Source: Holosporales bacterium (lineage in GTDB: Bacteria > Pseudomonadota > Alphaproteobacteria > RUG11792). From it: a stretch of 9,820 nt of DNA. The stretch spans positions 1 through 9,820 of the forward strand of contig JAISOC010000095.1 of NCBI GenBank assembly GCA_031275915.1, given 5' to 3'. Position 1 is the first letter of the stretch. Each line of letters opens with the position of its first letter. The notes under the pieces are model-generated. The model was not told where the DNA came from, made no database searches, and saw only the letters and a program-made list of their open reading frames with translations. The position numbers were made by a program, and so were the translations under genes. Positions 1 to 7,220 of this stretch are shown in pieces.

Positions 1-1
1 A

Positions 2-73
2 ATAATGGTAGGCTGGGGCGTTACCTCCTTCTTTTTTCTATTCTTTAAGTATGGTAAAACCGGGATTGAGTAG
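2..73 (+). CDS. Possible 3' tail of an upstream membrane protein gene (partial)
   Basis: The frame beginning at base 2 is open from the window edge to a TAG at 71-73. It encodes a short, strongly hydrophobic tail (a GWGVTSFFFLFF core followed by KYGKTGIE), which looks like the end of a membrane segment plus a short cytoplasmic tail. If real, it overlaps the start of the transporter gene at 51 by 23 bases. The frame beginning at base 1 is also open, to a TAA at 46-48, and would stop 2 bases before the ATG, so the choice cannot be settled here. Only about 20 codons are visible and chance is a real possibility. No promoter or clear ribosome binding site lies ahead of base 51, which fits the idea that an upstream gene is transcribed into this one. 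Confidence 0.25.
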   Translation: MMVGWGVTSFFFLFFKYGKTGIE

Positions 74-1289
74 AGCGTGGGTAGTTTGGGGAGTTGCTGC
101 TCTCTTCTATCTGTATGAAATGGTTTTGAGGGTTTCTCCAAGTGTTATGACCAATGAGCTCATGGTGTCTTTCAATGCAACCTCCACCATGCTGGGAGTG
201 ATAGTCTCTTTTTACTATTACTCATACACGCTACTACAAGTTCCTTGTGGATTGATATTAGATAAATTAGGCCCCCGAAATTTAATTGGATTATCTGCTA
301 TTTTGTGTGTTGTTGGATCTGCTTTGTTTGCAATAGCTCAACATGTTTTTATAGCAGCGATAGGTAGATTTTTAATTGGAGCAGGCTCGGCTTGTGCCTT
401 CATAAGTTGTCTGCAAATAGTTTCACAAATGTTCCCCATAAATTATTTCCCTATTCTTGCAGGGATAACTAATATGATGGGAACGCTAGGGAGTCTTTTC
501 GGAGGAGTCCCTGTGGCAAAAGCTGTGACCAGCATAGGATGGCAAGAAACAATTTACTGTCTGTTGGCAATTGGAGTACTGATAGTTGCCCTTATTTTCA
601 TATCAATTCCCAAAAACATTTACACAAAGGCAGTGAAGAATATACCAATTACAACTGCAATCAGAAATATGGCTTTTAACAAACAAGTTATTTTGTCTGG
701 TATAGTGGCAGGACTTATGTATCTCACAATATCTGTTTTTTCCGAGCTATGGGCTACCCCATTCTTTGCTGCAAAATACAATATTACCAGTGAAACCGCA
801 GCAATTGCCTCCTCTGTGTTATTTATTGGATTTGCAATCGGAGGAATAATTACAGCCTATATAGCGAGAATTCTCAAGAGCTATATAAAAACTATAAAGA
901 TAGGAATATTTGCATCTGCATGCTTGTTTTTTCCATTAATATTTACAGACATAAGTATGTATACTTCATTTATTATAGTGCTCTTACTTGGACTTTTTAC
1001 AGGGGCGGAAGTGTTATGCTTCACGAGCTCCAAAAACAACACGAACAACGATGTTTCTGGAACAACTATTGCTTTTACCAACGCTCTTATTATGTTGATA
1101 GGATCAATTTTTCAACCTCTTTTCGGAATGATTTTAGATCTTTTCTGGAATGGGAGAATTTCAGATGCAGGAATTAGAATTTATGAAGCTTCGTGTTATA
1201 AATATGCGATTGCAACATTACCAATATGTCTTATAGTAGCGTATGTTCTTTCTATTTTTATGAAGGAAACAATACATACAGAAAAATGA
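51..1289 (+). CDS. MFS transporter, 12 TM segments, substrate unknown
   Basis: This is a 412-residue integral inner-membrane protein of the major facilitator superfamily. About 12 hydrophobic segments can be counted, at roughly residues 11-29, 47-66, 77-96, 101-122, 135-155, 167-185, 213-232, 250-272, 282-299, 302-323, 337-360 and 384-404. A hydrophilic central loop at about 186-212 separates the two halves. The loop after TM2 carries the MFS motif A in the form G67-x3-D71-K-x-G-P-R76, and TM4 has GRFLIGAGSA. The N-terminal pattern FYLYEMVLRVSPSVM is typical, to my recollection, of a transporter subfamily common in intracellular proteobacteria, some of whose members import amino acids. That substrate idea is only a guess. 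The ATG at 51 gives a complete N-terminus but has no clear Shine-Dalgarno sequence. The gene overlaps the next by 4 bases (ATGA), suggesting a shared transcript. Confidence 0.9.
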   Translation: MVKPGLSRAWVVWGVAALFYLYEMVLRVSPSVMTNELMVSFNATSTMLGVIVSFYYYSYTLLQVPCGLILDKLGPRNLIGLSAILCVVGSALFAIAQHVFIAAIGRFLIGAGSACAFISCLQIVSQMFPINYFPILAGITNMMGTLGSLFGGVPVAKAVTSIGWQETIYCLLAIGVLIVALIFISIPKNIYTKAVKNIPITTAIRNMAFNKQVILSGIVAGLMYLTISVFSELWATPFFAAKYNITSETAAIASSVLFIGFAIGGIITAYIARILKSYIKTIKIGIFASACLFFPLIFTDISMYTSFIIVLLLGLFTGAEVLCFTSSKNNTNNDVSGTTIAFTNALIMLIGSIFQPLFGMILDLFWNGRISDAGIRIYEASCYKYAIATLPICLIVAYVLSIFMKETIHTEK

Positions 1290-2032
1290 TTAAGTTGTGT
1301 TGTGTAGCACTGTTATTTTGCATAAATTGTCTTGCATATAACAGCGAGAATTTGCCGTTGTCCAAACCTCTGGAAGAGTCATTCCCAAAATTAAAAGTGA
1401 ACTGTTTCATAATAGTGAGTGATGATGCAAAAATAGTGATACATGAAAAAAACTCACAACACAAAATTCAAATAAATGATCAAAAGAACAAAGTGTCCTT
1501 GTATGAATTAATTTGCCTCTCCTACAAGGCCTTTGAAAAATCGAAAATTTCAGGAACAACTATTGTATTCACCCACACGAATAAACATAACTGTAATTTT
1601 ACAATAGCTGTTTCTGGAGTTAATAATCTTGATGATTTTGAAGAGGATAAGAAAAAACTAACAAAATGGTTAGATCAGTTTTTCAAAGTTGTTATTTATA
1701 GGAAAGGGGATAATATAAAGGCCCTGCCAGTTATCTTTGGAGAAAATGCCAAAACTATTAACATGATAGCCGACAGAGAAATCATAGTGATATTGTCCTC
1801 TTTTCTCAATAATCGTATTACTAAAAGAGTTATTTATAAGGGAATAGTACCAACTCCAATTGATTTATCAACAGAACTTGGACACATCAGTTTACATACT
1901 CCAACATTTCAAAATTCATCAATCATCCATATTAAATCAACGGAGAAAATACAAGATGGCCCAAAATGTAAAATTATCCTGGATTCAATAATGTACCTTA
2001 TTTTTGGGATAAATTATGTAAGAGAAACATAA
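1286..2032 (+). CDS. Secreted PBP5/DacA-like protein lacking the catalytic core
   Basis: This 248-residue exported protein starts at the ATG overlapping the transporter's TGA. An upstream in-frame ATG at 1226 is disfavoured because 1286 gives a proper signal peptide (residues 1-17, MIKL then CCVALLFCINCLA). Residues 40-60 (IIVSDDAKIVIHEKNSQHKI) resemble the first strands of low-molecular-weight D-Ala-D-Ala carboxypeptidases, where 'D..tG.vLyekn' precedes the SxxK serine. About residues 92-135 match the end of the transpeptidase domain, normally just after KTG (strand, then 'iaV.G', then a 'kkLl.wgF'-like helix). Residues 145-205 follow the PBP5_C beta domain: PVIFG, then VIYKGIVPTPID, then ELGHISLHTP. 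Residues 222-243 resemble the C-terminal amphipathic membrane anchor. The SxxK, SxN and KTG motifs are absent, and the protein is about 150 residues shorter than E. coli DacA. It is therefore probably inactive as a peptidase. The homology is inferred by eye. Confidence 0.65.
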   Translation: MIKLCCVALLFCINCLAYNSENLPLSKPLEESFPKLKVNCFIIVSDDAKIVIHEKNSQHKIQINDQKNKVSLYELICLSYKAFEKSKISGTTIVFTHTNKHNCNFTIAVSGVNNLDDFEEDKKKLTKWLDQFFKVVIYRKGDNIKALPVIFGENAKTINMIADREIIVILSSFLNNRITKRVIYKGIVPTPIDLSTELGHISLHTPTFQNSSIIHIKSTEKIQDGPKCKIILDSIMYLIFGINYVRET

Positions 2033-2067
2033 AGTATCTTTTCACAGGTTCTTTCTCGCGTAAAATA

Positions 2068-2096
2068 AGTCCCACCTGACTTGGTTAGGTGGGACT
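2068..2096 (-). terminator. Intrinsic terminator of the LRR gene, overlapping its stop codon
   Basis: A perfect 10-bp inverted repeat, AGTCCCACCT (2068-2077) and AGGTGGGACT (2087-2096), is separated by a 9-nt loop. Two further weak inner pairs are possible. Read on the minus strand the stem is followed by TATTTTA, a modest U-rich run, so it fits termination of the leftward LRR gene. That gene's last codons lie in the stem and its TAA (2085-2087) sits at the loop edge. Rightward there is no T run after the stem. It lies 36 nt past the end of the rightward PBP5-like gene and might still stabilise that transcript's 3' end. Confidence 0.7.
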
Positions 2097-2960
2097 CATG
2101 GTGTTATCACATGGAGTATATAATTTGATTTCCTTCCAGGGGAGAAATCGCCATTCGGGGAATCCTCTTTCATCTTCGGGGAAGCTTTTCCCTGTAATTT
2201 TTCCAACTGTTTTGGCATACTCTTCGGCACACAGATATAGAGTCACTTTTGTTGTATCAGTATCTATAAATGTTTGACCAGAAAGCGATTGCACTGGTAT
2301 TGCAATAGTTAACTCTCTAAGTTTAGGACACCGACATAGGGAATAAGTATCAATTGTGAGTTTTGCATCCGTTAGTGCCTTAGTTCCAATATATACTTTT
2401 TCAAGATTAGGACAGAAACTTAATTCACAGTCAATCTGATTTACTTGCCCAAGATGCGCCTCTATCATAGAAGGACTACGTGACACACGACTACATGTTC
2501 TTTTTGCAGAATCCCACATAAGTACTTCCACTTTACTATTTTTGTTAGTAACAATATTTTTTACACTATCTTCATTAACGGTAGAGGCATTATCTATTAT
2601 TATTTTTTCTACACCCGACCAAGTCATAGAAAGAAATACATTTTTAGATTTACGTATTATAAGTCTATCTACACCAGTAACTTTTGTTCCAGTAACTTCT
2701 ACTCCATTTTGCTTTAAATATTGTCTACACCGATACGCTGATACCCAATTAAAGTTCTCTGCTTCACTTATAGTCACTGTTTTTTTTTCTATGTCAAATG
2801 AGTATTCTGGTTTCTCCTCATTTCTCGGAGGTGTTGAACTACTGCTACTCGAGCTTGGTATAATATTGCTCACGACCTTTGATTCGTCTTGTTCGGATGC
2901 TTGTGTTGAAATGCTCAACAGTACAGCTGCCATTAAAAGCCCCATACATTTCTTATTCAT
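2085..2960 (-). CDS. Secreted Cys-rich leucine-rich-repeat protein with Ser-rich linker
   Basis: This is a 291-residue protein, not recognised as a named family member. A signal peptide is clear: MNKK, then a hydrophobic run at 6-18, and probable cleavage after STQA at about 21. A low-complexity linker follows at 36-45, with eight serines of which seven are consecutive in the sequence SSSSSSSSTPP-like stretch. Residues 98-225 contain about six irregular repeats of alternating hydrophobics, such as VDRLIIRKSKNV, VEKIIIDNASTV, LEKVYIGTKAL and LRELTIAIPV. This is the pattern of BspA-like/LRR_5 leucine-rich repeats, which form extracellular protein-binding solenoids. Eight cysteines remain in the mature part (78, 156, 178, 183, 209, 211, 244, 284), an even number that suits disulfides outside the cytoplasm. 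A Trp-rich tail (FPEWRFLPWKEI) ends the fold. A host-binding or secreted effector role is inferred. It has its own promoter at 2999-3027 and terminator at 2068-2096. Confidence 0.75.
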   Translation of the reverse strand: MNKKCMGLLMAAVLLSISTQASEQDESKVVSNIIPSSSSSSSTPPRNEEKPEYSFDIEKKTVTISEAENFNWVSAYRCRQYLKQNGVEVTGTKVTGVDRLIIRKSKNVFLSMTWSGVEKIIIDNASTVNEDSVKNIVTNKNSKVEVLMWDSAKRTCSRVSRSPSMIEAHLGQVNQIDCELSFCPNLEKVYIGTKALTDAKLTIDTYSLCRCPKLRELTIAIPVQSLSGQTFIDTDTTKVTLYLCAEEYAKTVGKITGKSFPEDERGFPEWRFLPWKEIKLYTPCDNTMSPT

Positions 2961-2998
2961 CGTTTATATTTTCCACAGATATCAACATAGATGCAGCA

Positions 2999-3027
2999 AT
3001 AATAGCAGTATTTTGCTTATATAGCAA
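2999..3027 (-). promoter_or_regulatory. Promoter of the LRR gene with dyad over the -35 box
   Basis: Read on the minus strand, a -35 box TTGCTA (3022-3027) lies 17 bp from a -10 box TATTAT (2999-3004). The -10 is preceded by TGC, giving an extended -10. The -35 is the left arm of a perfect dyad TTGCT-N5-AGCAA (3013-3027). Transcription would begin near 2992, leaving a leader of about 30 nt before the ATG at 2960. No strong Shine-Dalgarno sequence is visible in that leader. The same design recurs in the valS promoter on the other strand. Confidence 0.6.
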
Positions 3028-3170
3028 TGGATTATTCGGCTATTTAGAGTTGATCGGGAACCTTATACTCGAGCCTAAGTCCTTGATATGAACATGCGAA
3101 ACGCAATACGTAAAAGGTCTCGTTATCAATGTCAGGTTTTAGGTTGCCAGATCCAACAAAACAACAAACA
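3028..3170. other. Unassigned centre of the divergent spacer
   Basis: These 143 bases lie between the two promoters of the divergent LRR and valS genes. I see no credible coding frame, no tRNA cloverleaf and no terminator. A tiny hairpin, TGCG-AAA-CGCA at about 3095-3105, is the only local structure noticed. The stretch may hold upstream activator sites or be neutral spacer. Confidence 0.4.
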
Positions 3171-3200
3171 TTGCTCATGAAGCAAGACGAATGCTATCAT
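3171..3200 (+). promoter_or_regulatory. Promoter of valS with dyad over the -35 box
   Basis: A -35 box TTGCTC (3171-3176) and a -10 box TATCAT (3195-3200) are separated by 18 bp. TGC directly before the -10 makes an extended -10 element. The -35 forms the left arm of the dyad TTGCT-CATGA-AGCAA (3171-3185). Transcription would start near 3207, giving a short leader of about 28 nt before the valS ATG at 3235. There is no room for a long tRNA-sensing T-box leader, so valS is not controlled by a T-box here. Confidence 0.6.
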
Positions 3201-3234
3201 ACGCAAAACAACCTACATAATTCTATATATCATC

Positions 3235-5475
3235 ATGTTTGAGCTTATCGATAAAACGTATAATCCAAAATCATTTGAAAGAGATGTTTACGAAAAAACA
3301 GTTCAATTTTTTGAGCCATATGAGAAGGCCGGTGATGTTTTTGTTATCATGATGCCTCCACCAAATGTTACTGGTAAATTACATGTCGGACATTCACTGA
3401 CATATATGATTCAGGATATCTTAATCAGGTATTACAGGCAAAAGGGAAGGAAAGTTCTATGGCAACCTGGAATAGATCATGCAGGAATTGCCACTCAGAT
3501 GGTTGTTGAAAGGACTCTCGAAGAAAAAGGAATCAAAAAATCCGATATGTCTCGTGAAGAATTTATAAATGTCATATGGGAATGGAAGGAAAAATCAGGA
3601 GGATTGATAGCTGAGCAACAGAAACTTCTTGGATGTTCAGCCCCCTGGAACCGCTCAAGATTCACAATGGATGAAAGTATGAACAGAGCTGTTAGGCATG
3701 CTTTTGTGAGGTTGTATAAGGATGGATTGATATATAGGGATAAGCGCTTCGTTAATTGGGATACCAAGTTTAAAACTGCCATTTCAGATCTGGAAATCGT
3801 AAATAAAGAAGAAAAAGGAATTCTTTGGCATATAAAATACAATTTTTCTGATGGAAGCGGGCATATTACAGTTGCTACCACTCGTCCAGAAACCATGTTT
3901 GGAGATACAGCAGTCGCAGTTCATCCTAATGATGAAAGATATAAAAACTTCATTGGAAAGATGGTTAAGATTCCTTTCACAAATAGAGAGATACCTGTTA
4001 TAGCGGATGAATATGTTGATATGGAGAAAGGAAGCGGATGCCTCAAAATAACTCCAGCCCACGATCATAATGACTTTATGGTTGGGAAACGTCACAATCT
4101 CGAGATAATTAATATTCTCGATGAAGATGGACATATGGAGAACTTTGAATATGTTCCAGAGTTTATAAGAGGAATCTACCTGAAAAAGGCCAGAAAAGAG
4201 GTCTTGGAACGACTAAAATCGGAAAATTTGCTCATAAAAGAAGAGGAAATCACTCATAGTATGCCATATGGAGACAGGTCGAACACAGTTATAGAACCTC
4301 TCTTGAAGGAGCAATGGTTCGTTGATGCAAAGACTTTATCAGTTGAAGCTTTGAGGGCAGTTCAAAACAAAATCACAAGGTTTATTCCTGAGAAATGGGA
4401 AAACACATACTACGATTGGCTGAACAACATACAACCCTGGTGCATATCGAGACAAATAGTTTGGGGACATCAAATACCAGCCTGGTTCACAGAGAGAGGT
4501 GACATAATAGTTGAGGAAACTGAGGAGGAAGCCAAAAGAATAGGAGGGCCAAACATACGAAGAGACACAGATGTCCTAGACACGTGGTTTTCCTCTGCAT
4601 TGTGGCCATTTGCTACTCTTGGATGGCCAGAGAATACTCCTGATTTGAAAGAGTTCTTTCCAACATCTGTGCTGGTTACCGGATTCGATATAATATTCTT
4701 TTGGATTGCCAGAATGATGATGATGAGCCTCTATTTTATGAGGGAGGTTCCTTTCAGAGATATATACATCCATGCCCTGGTTAGGGATGAAAAAGGACAG
4801 AAAATGTCAAAATCAAAGGGAAATGTCCTTGATCCAATAGAACTGATGGAGGAGTATGGAGCTGATGCCCTGAGATTTACATTAGCCTTCTTTTCAGTTC
4901 CTGGAAGAGATATAAAGATCGGAAAGGAACATATAAAAATCAGCAGGAATTTCATAACGAAAATATGGAATGCTGCCAGATTTCTTCAACATAAAAACGT
5001 GTCCTTTGAGCATAATATCAAAGATTTATCTCCAAAAAGTCATCTGAACAAGTGGGTTATAGCAAAATTGAAGAAATTTCAAGAAGAAGTCGATTTAAAC
5101 ATAAAAGAATATAGATTCGATTATCTTGCAAAAAATATTCAAATTTTCTTAAGGGAAACATTTTGCGACTTCTTTATAGAAGCCCTTAAGATTGTTGATA
5201 CTGAGGAAACTAAAAATACTGCCGGAGCAGTGTTTCAGGAATTTTTGAGAATTGCTCATCCTGTTATTCCATTTGTCACTGATCACCTGGCTCAGATACT
5301 CGGCATCACAGACACGTTCATTAATAAATCTGGAGTTCATGTAAATGAACTTCCAAATCATGAGGAATCTGAAAGAACTGTGGATCAACTTATAGAAAGA
5401 ATACACGTGGAAAGATCCTCTGGAGATATCTCACTTGAGAGTTTTTCTGAGGAATTGAAAAAATTGGGGTGCTAG
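3235..5475 (+). CDS. valS: Valyl-tRNA synthetase, C-terminally shortened
   Basis: This cytoplasmic class Ia enzyme charges tRNA-Val with valine using ATP. The Rossmann catalytic core shows PPPNVTG (41-47) followed by the HIGH signature as HVGH (50-53), then 'PGIDHAGIATQ'. The editing (CP1) domain, which hydrolyses mischarged Thr-tRNA-Val, carries ATTRPETMFGD (about 214-224) and ITPAHDHND (272-280) with the conserved Asp at 277. The core resumes with DTWFSSALWPFATLGWP, and KMSKS lies at 523-527. An anticodon-binding helical domain runs from about 570. The protein is 746 residues, while E. coli ValRS is about 950. It ends shortly after the anticodon domain, so the C-terminal coiled-coil that grips the tRNA elbow is missing. 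It is the bacterial type, not the archaeal type found in Rickettsia. The ATG lacks a clear Shine-Dalgarno sequence. The stop lies 2 bp from the converging glmS stop. Confidence 0.95.
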   Translation: MFELIDKTYNPKSFERDVYEKTVQFFEPYEKAGDVFVIMMPPPNVTGKLHVGHSLTYMIQDILIRYYRQKGRKVLWQPGIDHAGIATQMVVERTLEEKGIKKSDMSREEFINVIWEWKEKSGGLIAEQQKLLGCSAPWNRSRFTMDESMNRAVRHAFVRLYKDGLIYRDKRFVNWDTKFKTAISDLEIVNKEEKGILWHIKYNFSDGSGHITVATTRPETMFGDTAVAVHPNDERYKNFIGKMVKIPFTNREIPVIADEYVDMEKGSGCLKITPAHDHNDFMVGKRHNLEIINILDEDGHMENFEYVPEFIRGIYLKKARKEVLERLKSENLLIKEEEITHSMPYGDRSNTVIEPLLKEQWFVDAKTLSVEALRAVQNKITRFIPEKWENTYYDWLNNIQPWCISRQIVWGHQIPAWFTERGDIIVEETEEEAKRIGGPNIRRDTDVLDTWFSSALWPFATLGWPENTPDLKEFFPTSVLVTGFDIIFFWIARMMMMSLYFMREVPFRDIYIHALVRDEKGQKMSKSKGNVLDPIELMEEYGADALRFTLAFFSVPGRDIKIGKEHIKISRNFITKIWNAARFLQHKNVSFEHNIKDLSPKSHLNKWVIAKLKKFQEEVDLNIKEYRFDYLAKNIQIFLRETFCDFFIEALKIVDTEETKNTAGAVFQEFLRIAHPVIPFVTDHLAQILGITDTFINKSGVHVNELPNHEESERTVDQLIERIHVERSSGDISLESFSEELKKLGC

Positions 5476-5477
5476 TT

Positions 5478-7220
5478 TCACTCCACAGTCACTGATTTGG
5501 CGAGATTTCTTGGCTTATCCACATCGAGGCCCTTAGATTTCGCTGTATAATACGCGAGCATATGCACGGCTGTTGTGAGAACGAACGGATTTCCGATATC
5601 TCCAGTATTATTTATTTCTATTGAATCATGATTTTGTATTCTCCCACTTCCAATTGTCAAAATTCTTCCATTTCTTGCTATGATTTCCTGGGCATTCGAT
5701 ATAGTTTTTTCATAATATCTATCGTGAGGAGCCAAGATCACAGCATAAACATCGGTGTCTATAAGAGCTATGGGACCGTGTTTAATCTCTCCTGCTGGAC
5801 ATCCCTCGGAACTTACATATGTTATTTCCTTCATTTTTAAAGCTCCTTCGAGAGATATGGGGTAACTTGTTCCCCTTCCCATGTATATAATTGTCCTGCT
5901 ATTTCTGATTTTCTGGGCCATATCTTCAAAGAAATCAGACATATCTATAACGGATTGCATAGATTCTGCTATTTTATGTGTTGGAATCTTGTTTTTCTCA
6001 AGAATCAGAAGGAGAAGAGTCAGAGCCTGGCTTATAAAGGCCTTCGTTGAGGCAACCCCAATTTCCATTCCTGCATGAGTCCTTATCTTGTATTTTGATT
6101 CCCTAATGATTGAGCTGTTCTCAACATTAACAATGGAGAGAGTGTCAAACCCTCTGTCTATAACATTTCTCATTGCACATAGAGTATCTATTGTCTCTCC
6201 AGATTGGCTTATGAATATATATAACGAATCTTTGTCCAGCACCGGATTTCTATATCGAAATTCAGAGGCTATTTCAACATTCACCAAAATTCCAGATATG
6301 TCCTCTATCCAATACTTTGCGAGAAGTCCTGCATAATGTGATGTTCCGCATGCTATTAGATATAATGATTTATATTTTTTTATATCAACTGGATTTTCAA
6401 AATTCTCAAATGTTTTAAGGAGAACATTTGGTTCCTCATGTATTTCCTTGAGCATATAATCTTCAAGTCCACATTTCGTGATGTCTTTCATTGATACAAT
6501 ATTATTTGTTATTTCTCTCGCAACCTCCTTAAAATCTTTATCATATATTGTGTATTTATTGTTTTTACAAACAACAATATCTCCCTCTTGCAAATAGATG
6601 ACATTCTCTGAGAGAGAGGACAAAGCTATGGCATCGCTTGCTATATAAATCTGATCAACACTATATCCAATCGCCAAGGGAGATCCTTTTTTTGCTCCAA
6701 TTAATATATTAGGTTCTTCTTCGCATATGGCCACAATTCCATAGGTTCCCCTCAGAAGAGATACTGTTTTTTTGAAGGATTCCTCGAAATTTAGGTCATC
6801 TTCCATAAATTTTGCTATCAATTGTGAGATAACTTCCGAATCTGTATCACTTTCAAGATTAATATTAAATTGAGAGCTCAGTTCTTTATAATTTTCTATG
6901 ATGCCATTATGAGCTATGGAAATTCCATCCGTCTTGTGAGGATGAGCATTTTTAACACTAACAACTCCATGAGTTGCCCAACGAGTGTGTCCTATTCCAA
7001 CAATTGCTTTTTTATCGAGAGCATAAGATTTCACCTCATTTGATAGCTTTTCTATACGCCCAACTGATCTTATTCTGTGCGTTTTATTAATAGAATCGAG
7101 ATATGCTATTCCTGAAGAGTCATAGCCCCTATATTCCAATCTTTCCAAAGCTTCTATAATGACATTTGTGATATCGTTCGCTCCATTGTCCTTATTTAAT
7201 ACTGCAATTATTCCGCACAT
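5478..7220 (-). CDS. glmS: Glucosamine-fructose-6-phosphate aminotransferase (isomerizing)
   Basis: GlmS makes glucosamine-6-phosphate from fructose-6-phosphate and glutamine, the first committed step to UDP-GlcNAc for peptidoglycan and LPS. The N-terminal glutaminase domain begins MCGIIAV, with the nucleophile Cys2 exposed after Met removal. It contains RGYDSSG (31-37), GHTRWATHG (77-85) and HNGIIENY (104-111). Two SIS sugar-isomerase domains follow, with CGTSHYAG (291-298), SQSGETIDT (338-346), STKAF (391-395), GEIKHGP (477-483, including Glu478 and His481) and the near-invariant C-terminal KPRNLAKSVTVE with Lys575. At 580 residues it is slightly shorter than the 609 of E. coli but complete. 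The small differences seen, such as SEGCPAGE in the isomerase loop, are not disabling. It diverges from lnt and converges on valS. There is no room for a glmS ribozyme in the short leader. No terminator is visible after its stop. Confidence 0.97.
   Translation of the reverse strand: MCGIIAVLNKDNGANDITNVIIEALERLEYRGYDSSGIAYLDSINKTHRIRSVGRIEKLSNEVKSYALDKKAIVGIGHTRWATHGVVSVKNAHPHKTDGISIAHNGIIENYKELSSQFNINLESDTDSEVISQLIAKFMEDDLNFEESFKKTVSLLRGTYGIVAICEEEPNILIGAKKGSPLAIGYSVDQIYIASDAIALSSLSENVIYLQEGDIVVCKNNKYTIYDKDFKEVAREITNNIVSMKDITKCGLEDYMLKEIHEEPNVLLKTFENFENPVDIKKYKSLYLIACGTSHYAGLLAKYWIEDISGILVNVEIASEFRYRNPVLDKDSLYIFISQSGETIDTLCAMRNVIDRGFDTLSIVNVENSSIIRESKYKIRTHAGMEIGVASTKAFISQALTLLLLILEKNKIPTHKIAESMQSVIDMSDFFEDMAQKIRNSRTIIYMGRGTSYPISLEGALKMKEITYVSSEGCPAGEIKHGPIALIDTDVYAVILAPHDRYYEKTISNAQEIIARNGRILTIGSGRIQNHDSIEINNTGDIGNPFVLTTAVHMLAYYTAKSKGLDVDKPRNLAKSVTVE

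Noticed and set aside
1226..1285. Upstream in-frame ATG extending the PBP5-like protein by 20 residues
   Set aside because: It would overlap the transporter by 64 bases and bury the signal peptide behind a polar extension; the ATG at 1286 gives an ATGA junction and a proper signal peptide.
2542..3024. A 160-codon rightward open frame
   Set aside because: It lies antisense to the LRR gene, which has a signal peptide, promoter and terminator. The rightward product is a low-complexity shadow and crosses the LRR promoter.
2961..3234. tRNA, T-box leader or riboswitch in the divergent spacer
   Set aside because: No cloverleaf, T-loop motif or T-box core sequence was found on either strand, and the predicted valS leader is only about 28 nt.
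5473..5550. Frameshift or readthrough extension of valS into its missing C-terminal domain
   Set aside because: Past the stop the sequence is antisense to conserved glmS codons, and the continued frame shows no ValRS-like residues.
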